A stretch of 64,000 bases of DNA from Botryosphaeria dothidea. Its lineage: Eukaryota; Ascomycota; Dothideomycetes; Botryosphaeriales; Botryosphaeriaceae. The stretch is taken from positions 1,240,001-1,304,000 of the forward strand of contig WWBZ02000016.1 of assembly GCA_011503125.2 (NCBI GenBank), given 5' to 3'. Position 1 is the first letter of the stretch; the number at the start of each line of letters is the position of its first letter. Under the pieces are notes generated by a model, which worked only from the letters and a program-made list of their open reading frames with translations, searched no databases and was not told where the DNA came from. The position numbers were made by a program, and so were the translations under genes. Shown piece after piece: positions 11,355 through 21,955 of the stretch.

Positions 11355-12590
11355 TCAGTTGCGATCCAATCTGCCGCGCCAGTCCCCGATGTGATTGATG
11401 ATAATCTTTGCCGCCTGCGGGGCTGGTTGGTTCCTGCCCAGGGCCTCGACAAAGTCGCCTTCGGGATCTGCAGGTATATTGCGTCAGCGCAGATGCTCGC
11501 TTGCAAGTGCAAATCCATCGTTGAATTTGCAAAGATCTTCCAGGCAAGATGCGATCCGGACTCACCCATCAAATAGAAGTAAATGCTGTGGTCCACAAGA
11601 TAGTCCTGACCAGGCTTGACATCCGGCGGCGTCGAGAAATACACACGGTATTTCTTGCAGACGTTCTTGATATCATCGTACGTGCCGGTCAAGCCGATGA
11701 TGTCAGGATGGAATTCCTTAAGATACGTTTTCATGACAGCAGGCGTGTCGCGCGCAGGATCGCAGGTGATGAAAACAGGACGGAGAGTGTTGCCAGCGAC
11801 TTTCTTGACCTCATCAATCATCTCTGCCATCTTGTCGAGCTCCTCTGGGCAGATGTCTGGGCAATGTGTGAAGCCGAAGTAGACCTGCGATAGTGCATTC
11901 AGCGTCAGCCTTGCCCGTTTTTCGAAATAAACTCTAGTTCCCGCGTCACGTTGCAGAATACAACCCGTGGTACCTTCACCCGTTCTTCTGTAAGATCCAT
12001 CTGTCAACGTACCAGTGCGTATTTTCCCTTCATGTCCTCGCTTGTGAACGTGTTGCCATTCTGGTCGACGAGCGAAAACTCCCCTCCAACCTTCGGACGA
12101 CCAACACCTTTTGTCTGTTCAGCGATACGCTGGCGCTGTACCCGATCTTTCTCGTAGCGAAAGTAGACAATCAAGCTGGCACCGACGGCGAAGAAAAGGA
12201 CGGCGGATGTTAACGAGAAAGGCTGGATAGCGCGTTAGCCTCGGAATTTCCCTTATATGACCTTCGCGAAGCTCCGGTGTCAAAACTTACGCCCACTCTA
12301 TACCGCGACTTGGCTTCCTCAACGGTTTTGTAGCAGTTGCGCGGCGTGGTAGAAAAAGGTCGGGCATGGACTCTGGCTCCCGGTTGTTGGTGCGCTGCAG
12401 AATTTGTAGAAGCTGCCGATGGGCTTGAGCGAGATTTTCTGTGGGAGAAAGGCCTCTTCGGCGCAGTATTGAGGCGGCGCGGCGCGGTGAAAGCTCGTCT
12501 GACTCCAGCGCAGGCGACGTTGTTGGAGCGGGAGGCGGTGCGAATAGCAGACGTCCAAGCGCTGGGCCTGACAACGCAGGAGGAAGCCAT
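11355..12590 (-). CDS. SCO1: SCO1/SenC family mitochondrial copper chaperone
   Basis: Four exons: 12590-12291, 12222-12013, 11884-11566 and 11467-11355. The introns are 68, 128 and 98 nt, all frame-keeping, giving 313 residues. Residues 1-100 are Arg/Ser-rich and lack acids at the start, as in a mitochondrial presequence. One membrane segment follows at about 103-121 ([18 protein letters not shown]). The thioredoxin-like domain then carries the copper ligands: CPDIC (Cys178, Cys182) and His269 in [11 protein letters not shown]1 is anchored in the inner membrane, takes Cu from Cox17 and helps build the CuA site of Cox2 in cytochrome oxidase. Length and all three ligands fit the family. It is divergent from a small ORF 438 bp away. 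Confidence 0.96.
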
Positions 12591-13028
12591 TGAATTTACC
12601 AGGTCCAGGGAACACGGAAAAGGCGGAAGGATTGGGGCCAGCAACGAGTGTCTGGAGATGTCGGCAGCGGAGCGCAACTGAGCTGGTGATGTCGTACAGG
12701 CAAAACCGCGGCATTGATCAGACGAGAAGCGAGTCATGTAAATTTGCACGTGATGACGCGCGGGCCCACGCGTCAAACGATGACGCAGACGCGTCGAGTC
12801 CTTTATGTTCCAGTCACTTGTGTAACTCAACCGCCAGGAGATTGCGAGCTGTCGTCTTAACTTCCGTAAGGCTCCAATTGCTTCCATTCACCACTTGTTT
12901 CTCCTTAAATTCGACCATTTGCTCCCTCATTGTCGATCTCCAAGACCCCACGCTTCGCTTCCAAATTGTTGCGTCAAATCCCAACCAACACCCAACACCT
13001 CTCTTCCAAGAGCGGCAAAGTCTACTTC
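12591..13028. promoter_or_regulatory. Divergent intergenic region, SCO1 and small ORF
   Basis: These 438 bp separate the two start codons and probably hold both promoters. No specific site stands out. The frame of the small ORF stays open upstream to about 12930 but contains no ATG. Confidence 0.4.
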
Positions 13029-13244
13029 ATGTGGGACTTCGTCAGCAAGACCTTGCGCCTGCTCGAGAGCGCCGGCAACAATCGCGAGACCAAGTCCGAT
13101 GTCATGCAGCGCAGCATGTTTGCCAACATCCTCTTCAATGACACCACCGGCAAGCTGACCATGATGACCGGTGGTGATTCCACCGAGTTCAACGCCGATG
13201 TCAAGGCCAAGAGCGAGGACGTCCAGAACAAGGCTAGGGAATAG
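13029..13244 (+). CDS. Small hypothetical protein (71 aa)
   Basis: An ATG-started frame MWDFVSKTLRLLESAGNNRE... ending ...DVQNKARE. It is soluble in character with two likely amphipathic helices, has no signal peptide, membrane segment or cysteines, and contains the stretch FNDTTGKLTMMTGGD. Composition looks coding (G/C at third positions). I do not recognise a family. A start in an upstream exon is possible: the frame is open upstream, and CTTCCAAG at about 13006-13013 could be an acceptor. It lies between SCO1 (divergent) and the PAQR gene (convergent). Confidence 0.55.
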   Translation: MWDFVSKTLRLLESAGNNRETKSDVMQRSMFANILFNDTTGKLTMMTGGDSTEFNADVKAKSEDVQNKARE

Positions 13245-13478
13245 GGCATTGCCGAGGGCCTCCTCAGCGGCTGAGCGCTGTACCTCTTCATCTTTCACTT
13301 CGGGTTTCTTCGTGTTTGCACTAATTCAAGCCAACGCGCCGTTGACGGCGTGGATGGCTGGGCTTTTTGTACGGTAATGGGCTGGATTCTATACACAGAA
13401 TACCTCTTATTGTCGATCATGAAATCGCGTACTCTTTGCAGCGTCTCTATTGCTCTGGCATCCATTTTCCTATTCGGA

Positions 13479-14436
13479 TCAACAGAAACCCCTTCCAACC
13501 CCATGATTCCAAGCAAACGCTCTCACAACACCCCACAAATGCGCTCCTGCCCCTAACAGCACGCAAACATGAAAAATCTGGTGGCTCGCACCCCATACGT
13601 CAAATCTCCCTGGAGCCCACTTCTCCGGTACCTTGGCCGCATAAATCGCAACCCCAGTGCCGTAGAAAAGAAACTCCAGCACAAAGAACCCCCATCCCAT
13701 CCGCGCATGCGCCAGCTCGACTCCATACGTTTTCGCCGCGTGCGCCATCGGGAAGAACCCAGCCACACCGAGCGCCAAAAACATCGTCGTACGGAACGGC
13801 TTCCAGGCGGGTGTACGGCAGGTCGGCAAAAGACAGACAATAGCAGACGCAGCCGCAAGCACTAGAATCTTTTGCATTTCTCAGTCGTTGGTTTCCACTA
13901 CAGGCAGAAAATTCACTTACGAGAGTGAGATAGAACTTCGCATCGGACTTCTGGCAGTAGAATCCGTAGTACACGCCGGGCACCCAGCTGCCCGCGATCA
14001 AGCACAGAATTCCCAAGAAATCGAGCAGCAGCCAGCGCTCGTAGATGGGCTCGGAGTGGTTGATGAAGGTGTGGTAGGCGGACGAGCAGCTGAGGCAGGT
14101 GAAAGCGCCGGCGAAGAAGCACGCGAAGACAACGACATCCTCGTGCGTAGCGGTGGCGTACAGAGGGGCTAAAGCGCTCCACAGATGGTGCGCGAGGTAC
14201 GTGAAGAGGAGAAGGCCGAGAAGGTGCGTCCAGATGTTGACGGTCTGGTTGTGTAGGTTCGGGATACTGAGGATGGAGTGCCTGTAAGAGTAGGAGAGCG
14301 GCCGGTAAGCGGTAAGAATGTGTTGGTTATCTTGTTGCCACGGCGCAAGTTCATGGAAGTGGAGTAGCGTGTTTTCGAGTCTTTGGGCAGTTTCTCGCGC
14401 ACCAGGCGAAGCCTTGTACGTGTCTTGCTTCTCCAT
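13479..14436 (-). CDS. PAQR / Izh-type (hemolysin III family) membrane receptor-like protein
   Basis: Two exons, 14436-13921 and 13868-13479, give 301 residues. The intron is 52 nt (GTAAGT...AAAAG, phase 0); this acceptor restores YLTLILVLAAASAIVCLLP as a continuous membrane helix. Seven hydrophobic segments are visible. The PAQR zinc motifs are present: NQTVNIWTHLLG (about 63-74), CSSAYHTFINHS (about 116-127) and SHQIFHVCVLLGAGAH near the C-terminus, supplying the His ligands. Fungal members (Izh1-4) act in zinc, lipid and sterol homeostasis or osmotin sensing and are proposed to have ceramidase-like chemistry. Length is normal for the family. Confidence 0.93.
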
Positions 14437-15237
14437 CCTGGACGCCTCTTCCCTTCCTTGATTACCGAGGTAGTCTAACGTGAGCGAGACATTAAGTGTG
14501 AGAACAAATGTGATTGGTTAATCTGGCGTGTTGTTGGGCAATTAGAACCAGTGGTCATCTGGAGTGAACTGAGGTGTCAATAGTAAGTGCTTACAAAAAG
14601 ATGCAAATGGGAATAGCAACGCCTGCAATGCAGGTACGAATGTGCAAGTGGAAACGGCGGAGAACTGAAGTGGCGGGAGTATATAACAGTATCGAGCGGG
14701 TGGGGTGGGGGACTGACAGGGATGCGATCGTGAGATGACCAAATTCTTCCGTGCGAGGTAATAAAGGTACTGAATACCCGCGCATCTATGAGAGCCCAAG
14801 GCGTCGTATAATTGTAGCCGTAAAATTTTCGAGACTACGTATTAGGAGGGCTACCGCAGTATCGACATCTGCGGAAACAAATATGGGCTTTGTTTTGACG
14901 CTCCGCACGCGGGAGATTCTATTTCCTGTCAGGCGATGTGCTTCTCCAGGCAAAACGCGGAGCCGCCGGGGAAAAAGACGGCGATGCGAAAGCCAAGTGG
15001 CACACTATACCTCTTTCAAGCGCGCCTGGCGCTCGTTGGGGACGGCAGCAGCCACAGTAATCGCTGGCTATGCGACCATCGGCAACGTGACGTCGATCTT
15101 TTTGCACGGAGCTGTCGCAGCACCGACATCGGTTGGAAATCCGCTCGACCCACTGCTCAGACCATCGGAAACTGTTGGGAATCAAGTTGATGGGCAGCTA
15201 TGAAAGCTCGTTGACATCTATCTCAGACATACTCTTC
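14437..15237. other. Intergenic, nothing recognised
   Basis: Upstream of the PAQR gene and downstream of the F-box-like gene. A TATATAACA stretch at about 14681 may belong to a promoter. No RNA gene, repeat or credible ORF is seen. Confidence 0.5.
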
Positions 15238-16431
15238 CTACCGAGTGCTCTCGTGCTCTTCTAACGATTCCGAGTAATTGTCGCCCGACACCGAGGTATC
15301 TCCGTCTCTTGCGCGGCTTTCTGGCCGATTGATCTGTCGCGAAAAGCTCAAGAAGTCTTCAAACGGGTCTTCGTACTCAGAATCCGAGTTCTGTGCTCTC
15401 TCCCAATCCATATACGGATCCTCGTCGTGGGGATCGCCTACATCAAATCGCGTGAAGCCAATGCCCTGATCGAACGCCTCTTTATCCTCGTCGGGAAGAT
15501 CGTCATCCTCGCTCTCATCAGAATAGTCGACATACTTGCGTGCAATCCTCAATTCCTTCAATTTCTGCTTCTCCTGGTAATCGGCGTCGAAATAACCTTT
15601 GCGTAATTCGTAGTTATGATGCTTCTTGTACCACCGCCTAATGCGAAGGCGGCGCGCATCGCGATACGCTAATCTCTCTCTTTCAGATATCGTTCTCATC
15701 ATCTGTGATATACCGGTGAACAGCTCGATCTGGCCAGTCTTGATCATGCCTTGGATGTCATTTGCTTTTGAGCCGCCCGGCTGGTTCTTGCGGTTGTCAG
15801 CAGGGCCCAGTTCCGTAGATTTGGGAGGGTCTACTCTACTTACTCTAGCATCGTAGTTCAACTTCATGGCATACCGTTCCTCGCCGAAGAGCATATCAAA
15901 CATAGCACGCCAGTCAAACGACATCTCTCGTTTCTCATAGTCAATCTCCAAACCTGGCAGCTCCGTATCATTCACAATCTGGCGCACAGCAATAGTATAC
16001 GGCGGCAAGTCATTCCTACTCCCATCACCATCACCCTGATACAGCCTCATCGCGTCGCGCCACCGCACGAGCAACGCGTCGTACACGCCGCGCTGCTTGA
16101 GCCTCTCCTCCGACGTCTTGTCTTTGAACACGACACGCGTCCTGTCTTCCGACAGCCGGTCGAACTGCAGCACCAGGCTGAGGAACGCCTTCTTGCCGCG
16201 GCGATCGACCGTCATGCCCAAGTCCGAGAACTTGACGCGCATGCGCTTCTTCAGGTGGCGGGCGAGGAAGGCTTCTTCGGTTGCGGCGCGCACGAGGCGC
16301 GAGACGTGTCGGCACGAGAGCCACACGCCCGGGATCAGGTTGCTGTTCGAGATTTCCGAGATGATGCGCACCCACAGCTCGAAGGGAAGCGGTGGGCACA
16401 GGCGGGGTTCTGGGGTCGGGAGAGAGGCCAT
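15238..16431 (-). CDS. F-box-like protein
   Basis: Single exon of 397 residues. I chose the ATG at 16431 (MASLPTPEPRL) because it leads directly into the F-box-like segment and the upstream in-frame extension is hydrophobic and atypical. Residues about 14-60 (LPFELWVRIISEISNSNLIP) resemble a divergent F-box, which would link a target to Skp1-Cul1 ubiquitin ligases. A central region follows with RRWYKKHHNYELRKGYFDADY. The last ~90 residues are very acidic (YSDESEDDDLPDEDKEAFD) and look disordered. The substrate is unknown. It could be a non-SCF protein that only shares the F-box fold. Confidence 0.8.
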   Translation of the reverse strand: MASLPTPEPRLCPPLPFELWVRIISEISNSNLIPGVWLSCRHVSRLVRAATEEAFLARHLKKRMRVKFSDLGMTVDRRGKKAFLSLVLQFDRLSEDRTRVVFKDKTSEERLKQRGVYDALLVRWRDAMRLYQGDGDGSRNDLPPYTIAVRQIVNDTELPGLEIDYEKREMSFDWRAMFDMLFGEERYAMKLNYDARVSRVDPPKSTELGPADNRKNQPGGSKANDIQGMIKTGQIELFTGISQMMRTISERERLAYRDARRLRIRRWYKKHHNYELRKGYFDADYQEKQKLKELRIARKYVDYSDESEDDDLPDEDKEAFDQGIGFTRFDVGDPHDEDPYMDWERAQNSDSEYEDPFEDFLSFSRQINRPESRARDGDTSVSGDNYSESLEEHESTR

Positions 16432-17928
16432 TGCGGCGGATGGGGGCGGCCGAGCTTCACATGAAGCCTGATGGTGGGGAGAGATGCGTGCGTGGTAGTG
16501 AGGGGTCGGAAATGCTGTGAAGCAAAGCGGTACAAAGGGGGCGGCAATAAGTGTGGCAAGGCCGGGGAAAATTGCGGTCAGTGTTACGATGTCTGACACG
16601 GACAGCGAGAGTGAGCTGGACTTTTTGCTGTCACCGCTGTGGGAAAGCGTGCAATCGAGGTCCACAGAGTCAGAACGGCTTTCTCAAGGTTCAACGGGTG
16701 GCTTCTGCTGCTTGACAGAGGGAAAGCTTGAAGCTGTGGGCGAGTCGTGATGCAGGGTCCAAAGATGCGATAAGGATGGCGGAGCGGGCCCTTGTCTCCC
16801 TCACGTCATCGCTTCTGAGGGGCATCTTCGGTCTCTACCACAACAACTTCAGACGTAGCAGCAAAAAGCACGCAAGCCTCTGCTATCACGTGCTTGTCTC
16901 TTGTGGATCTCCTCATTTACCATCCATCCATCAAACCCCTCGAAGTCTTTGCGCTACTTGCTATCCCAAAACCTTGCATCAATAACGATCCGGGAGCTAA
17001 TGAGATTTGGCTCATTCGGATGAGACTGCCACGAATCAGATTTCTTGCATGCTTTATATGTACATGTTGATGCCAGACGCATTCGCGGTCTCCGAGACAC
17101 GATTCATTGTTCTGGAAACACGGTATATGGGTGGGTATTGCTCACTTAGAATGCAACAACCAGTCAGCAGCTGGAGAGGATCATTGCTGTCACGACTTGT
17201 TCTCAACTAAACTGCGCTATGCTACGCAAAGAGGGATATCCATCCGCCTGAAAACAGGAAAAGGGCCATCGCTCAGGATATCGAAACCATGTTCTACGGC
17301 TTCTCAACGGGAAATCCAAAAAGGGTCGGTACACTCGAAACTGCACAGGGCTTTATTACTCCAGCCTCCTTCAATACACAGCTTCCACTGTTCGCATGCT
17401 GCTCTGCAAAAAGTACAAAAACGCAAACAAGGTAATACACAGGGTTCGTCGATCGTTTGCAAAGCAAGAAAGCACCGAGATGCTGAAAGGAGGAAGTCTA
17501 TATACAGACACCCGAAACCCGGGAGTCGAAAGGAAACTTTTTGTACAGCTGAGGAAAGGGAGCCGTTATGAGTATTTGAGGGGCATAATGACGTAGTGGC
17601 GGCATGTGGTTGTTATTTAGGAGGAAAGGGGGAAAGGGTGATAGACTAATGTGATTAGGTTCGGTCGCGTAGTATCAATAGCGCGAGTGACGGTAACCCG
17701 AAAAAGGGATCGCAGAGGGAAAAGAAGATATAATTCGTCTCGTGCTCCATCAGATTACCAAGAGACGATAGTCCTGAGAGATGGAGTGACTGCAGACGTC
17801 TCCTTCTCCCTCAGCCGAAAGAGTCGCCCAACACCTAGGCATAGTGCTTACTATGCATGCTATGCACGCACAGTCTTTCCAGGAATCTTCGCAAAATGGG
17901 ACCTCAACTCCATCGACATGACATCGGA
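16432..17928. other. Intergenic, nothing recognised
   Basis: Lies between the start of the F-box-like gene and the stop of the Erf2-like gene. Open frames here, such as 17107-17571, lack motifs and coding bias. No repeats are seen. Confidence 0.5.
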
Positions 17929-20110
17929 TCAAGCGTGACCAGCACTGCCCACAGGGCTCCTGGGTGTGCTATTATTATTCGTTGGGGTGCGAGCCCTGCT
18001 GCTCGGCCCCTGGAAACTCGGGACTCCACCAGTGCCACCTCCGCCGGTTGCCGTGGCACGGCCACTGACGTCCTGCATCTCAACGCCGCCTTGCTGGTCT
18101 TTGCTGAGAGGAGTCGTGCGTTTTCCACGGCGGTCTCCAAATCGTTGGTCACCCTCCTCATAGCGGCGCTTGAAATTGAGGTATGTTGGAGGACGGGGCC
18201 GGAAGAGAACTGCCGCGAAATTTTGCCATAAAGACTTTTGCGTGAAAGGACGATGGCGGTCCTTCTTCAAGAACTTGTGAGAATTAAGATATTCGCGTGT
18301 CGTCTCGCCCCGAGCAATCAAGAAAACATGGTAACCCCAGAGCGAGGCCGGATACCAAGTCACAAGAATACCGTAAATCATCATGGCAAATGGAACGCGC
18401 CAGTGAGAGATGGCATCCCCGAAGGTACGGCCTGGCTCATCGTTCATCCAAGCCATGAGGTGGCCAAGACTAGCCGCAAAAAGAAAGGCGCCAAGAAGCG
18501 TCGACGAGCTCACAAAGACGAAGAAGTAGCGGTAATTGCGGCGACCGACGCAGTTGTTGAGCCAGACGCAGTGGTGGTCTTGCGTCTCAATGCAGTTGTC
18601 ACAGACACGGCAATGATGCGCACGCGGTGGACGCCATACGTTGCACGATTTGCAGTACTTGGTCGGCACTTCCATGGCGGCCGTTTGGGAGCTGGCGGAT
18701 GTGACCATTACCCATTCGGTAGTTGGCGGTCCCACAGCTAGCGGATCCTCGGACGGGTCGGGTGGCGGGAAAGGGTGGAGATTACGGGGGAGGATCTATT
18801 CGGAGAACATTAGACACGCTACAAATGGATAAAACAGGGAACTTACTCCAGGATCAGAAACCGATGCGTGGAAAAAAGAAGAAACGCAGACTAAAAACAA
18901 ATATGCAAACAGAATGGGTATCGCTGGTGAAACATGAAGCCACAACCATGGTGCTCTGCAATGTAACTATTAGCTTCGGTGCCTCACCAGACGTCGACCG
19001 GTCCCAGACTTACGAGAAAATGAGGAAAAGAATCGCAGGAACGGCAACCAGCAAGCCAGTTCCAATGCTAATAGGCCGATCTCTGGTGTTCTGCAATCTG
19101 CCACCCCAGCAAAATACAGTATTTCCGGTGAAGTATTCGTAATTCTTTCCAAGATTGGCTTCTTTCCGGATCTCTGCCTTCGTGATGTCAGTCGCAGCGT
19201 CCTGCGCTTGCAGCCTGGGTGATGACGCAGTCGAAGATAACTTCTCATGTCCTTGTCCTTGGGGTCGTACAGAGCCAGAGTTGTGGCCGCGGCTAGACAG
19301 CATGAAACTGGATCTGAAAGATCGCGGAGATTTTTGAGCTGGAGGAACAAGGGAGCCTGATTTGTTCGCCCGAGACGTATCCAAATGGGAGGGTGGCTCG
19401 GTTCTTGGCGGCTGCTGCAGCGGAGTGATGCTCTCGCCGTGACTGCGTACTGTATCGGGCACTGTCGGTGTGGTATTGGCAGTTGTGCGGTCAGGCAGGA
19501 ATTCGCGTTCGCTGAACTCGGTAGCAGGCGAGGGGGGAGGCCGTCCTTCCTGGTCTTGAGTGTTGCTGGGGGCTTGACTCGGCATCGATGTGATGCTGTT
19601 GCGGTACGGATTGAAACCCGTTTCACTGTGTCCGTCGTGCGAAAGTGACGTGCGTCCCATAATGGATCCCGGACGCTGACCCCGCTGGCCCTGCAATCTT
19701 TGTGCGCTCATAGGACGGAAGAAACCCGACTGCTGGATACCGGCAACGTGCGACTTGCTCTGGGATGTGGGCGGGCGGTTTGTGCCACCTGCAGGTTGCC
19801 CTGCATTGCCGCTGCGCGAAGGCGGTGGGCGCGACCATGTCCGACGATTTCCTGTTGTAGACACTGAGGATGGGCGTGAGGGCGGGAGTCCAGGCTCGCC
19901 AGGAGGACCGGTGAGGCCGGAGACGCGGGACGCTCGGCGAGTTTGCGAGTCTTGCGGTAAGTCCTGCGGGTCGCCATCCTCGGAGGCTATGTCGGTCATG
20001 CGCGAGGAGATGACGCTGGGAGCGCCATGCGTGCCTGTCGGAATCTCGAGAGGGGTCGGGAACGAGCTACTGGGGGTCGAAGAGCGCGGAGGGCTGGTGG
20101 GAGTGGTCAT
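17929..20110 (-). CDS. ERF2: Erf2-like DHHC protein S-palmitoyltransferase
   Basis: Three exons, 20110-19014, 18955-18847 and 18795-17929, with introns of 58 and 51 nt, give 690 residues. The first ~335 residues are Ser/Pro/Arg-rich and disordered, as in mould Erf2 proteins. Two membrane segments (about 345-372, 374-395) precede the SDPGILPRN motif. The cysteine-rich domain spans about 448-494 (KYCKSCNVWRPPRAHHC ... DHHC at 475-478 with the catalytic Cys). Two more membrane segments follow, then a TTREYL (TTxE) motif. DHHC enzymes autoacylate on Cys and pass palmitate to substrate cysteines. Erf2 with Erf4 palmitoylates Ras at the ER. The symbol is by family resemblance; no Erf4 gene is nearby. 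It is divergent from the small mitochondrial-type gene. Confidence 0.93.
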
Positions 20111-20690
20111 TGCTGCGCGTCAAGCGGGCTTGCTGCGCAGTGGTGGGTGGGTTGGGTGGAGCGCGGTGAGAGAAGTAGAGAGCGTGGGCACGAATGCATG
20201 GCCCGGCCAAGATGCGCGGAGGACTCGGATGCCGGGGCGCGTCTCGCCGACGGGGGGCTGGCTAGCGGATCTCGAGGCGGGAGGCTCGTGCGGAGAGAGA
20301 GTGTGGGTGCGTGGGCGAAGCGTCAAAGCGGCATGGCAGGCGTGGTCGTGAAGTCGTCTGGCAGAGACACTGCGCGCAAGAGGAAAGAAGGAGTCGAGCT
20401 GGGAATGACAGCCCTTGTGCATCAGGAGTGGCCAGCCCAATCGTGTGCGCCGCCCTGCAGATCGGCCGGTCTTTTTCCGCGAGCCTGCCCATTGCAGCGC
20501 TAGTGCCGCTGCCCGCTGCTGTGCCCCAAGCCGAATGCGCCCTGACATCAGCCCGCAGTCTCGGCGGATTATTTCCTCCGCTCCGGTGCACGTGATCGAG
20601 CCTATCAAGACTCCCGCATTATTGCGGTAGCTGCGCAGTGGTCTGACTTAATCCGCATCTCCCTCGACAGCGAAGCCTCACCCATCAACC
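20111..20690. promoter_or_regulatory. Divergent promoter region, Erf2-like and 143-aa protein genes
   Basis: 580 bp between two start codons on opposite strands. GC-rich, with no clear TATA box. No other gene is supported here. Confidence 0.4.
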
Positions 20691-21360
20691 ATGTCCGCCA
20701 TCATCGGTCGCGCTGCTTTCCGCGCCTCGCGCCCCCTCCGCTTCCAGGCCGCCACGCGCCTCCGCGCCGAGGCTCCTACCGCCGACAAGCAGGCCAGCAA
20801 GGACGCCCTCAAGCAGGCTGGCAAGAAGGACCCCGAGCTCTACGTGCGCCTACCAGACCCAATTGCATGCCGTTGCCCTGCCGCAGGCTGACCCGACGTC
20901 CTTCTGCAGGTTCTCTGGACCGTCATGGCCGGTGCTTTCGGTCTTGCCGGCTGGTACTTCTGTAAGCCAGCACCCCTCGTTTCCGCGCCGCATGCTCCAA
21001 TGGCGTCATGAAAGCTTCGAACGGTTATATCTGACACACTGCCGCGTCCCTGCAGCCCGCTCGCCCACCACCTCCACTTCCGAGAAGACCGTCTCCAAGG
21101 TCCCCGGCACCGAGCCGTGGAAGACCGGCGGCGACGGCAAGTACCAGTACTACCCTGGCGGTGACCCGACCCAGGCTCCCCGCGACGCTCCCTCCGCCCT
21201 GAACACCGTCATCATCCCCAACGTCAACCTCCCCAAGGTAAGAATATACCGCCAGTTTTACCCAATGTGCCCCGGGCGAGCGGAAGTAGAGAACGAAGGC
21301 TGATCTGCTTTGTAGGAGCTTCACGAGAAGTACAACAAGTACGGCAAGGACGGTTACTAG
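20691..21360 (+). CDS. Small single-pass protein with mitochondrial-type presequence (143 aa)
   Basis: Four exons: 20691-20843, 20910-20961, 21056-21237 and 21316-21360. The introns are 66, 94 and 78 nt, with canonical ends and phases 0, 1 and 0. The N-terminus (MSAIIGRAAFRASRPLRFQ) is rich in Arg and Ala without acids, a typical mitochondrial import signal. Exon 2 encodes one membrane helix (VLWTVMAGAFGLAGWYF, about 52-68). The remainder is hydrophilic with Gly/Tyr/Pro (KYQYYPGGDPTQAPRD) and ends in ELHEKYNKYGKDGY. Architecture suggests an inner-membrane accessory protein, perhaps a respiratory-complex or MICOS-type small subunit, but I do not recognise the family and infer no function. Codon use is strongly biased to C-ending codons, suggesting high expression. 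Confidence 0.85.
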
Positions 21361-21955
21361 ATTAGCATCGCATGTCCTGAGCGGGCCAGGAATTAGAGGT
21401 TTGGCTGAAAACGTGAAGACGCTGTTGCATCTGTACAGAGTTTGATTCCCTGCGGTGTAGAATAAGATCGATTGCTCGTGTTCATCTGCCCGCGTGTTGC
21501 CGTGCTATCTCCAAGGCCCTGACCGAAGGTACGATCCTTTCTAGCGGAAATAAGCAGGCATCTGGATTTTACGAAATTGTAGGGACCCTTTCCGTCCCAC
21601 AAACTGACGAGGACGTTATGTTGCAACGGAAGGATCTAAGAAGCCGGTTTACTAAAGGTGATTCCTTGCGCTCAAGGCATACAAGCAGACGAAAAACGTG
21701 GTTTGTGACCGACAATCCGCAATTATTGTCCGATTCTATTTTAGCCGAGTTTCCAGAGGTACCAAGATTATACATCAGCAATTTTGGTCAGACGGTCCGT
21801 ACGCAGACCTATGGAAAACTCTACTCTACCAAATCCCATGCAAGCCCTACTCCATCTCAATGTTTTTCCCCGAATATCACGAAACTCGTCCGACAACCCC
21901 AGCATTACGTCACATACCTCCCAGCTCCAGTCTCTTGTTTGAGTGCCTTTCACCC
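21361..21955. other. Convergent intergenic region
   Basis: Between the stop of the 143-aa gene and the stop of the next F-box-like gene. The frames seen here run antisense or lack bias. Nothing is recognised. Confidence 0.5.

Noticed and set aside
13869..13920. PAQR gene second exon starting at the ATG just after the intron (MQKILVL)
   Set aside because: Starting there would need a poor donor. Using the AAAAG acceptor joins the helix in frame, so the ATG is inside the intron.
17107..17571. 154-codon plus-strand frame
   Set aside because: Contains no recognisable domain and lies in AT-mixed sequence with frequent stops in neighbouring frames. Codon use is not like the genes here.
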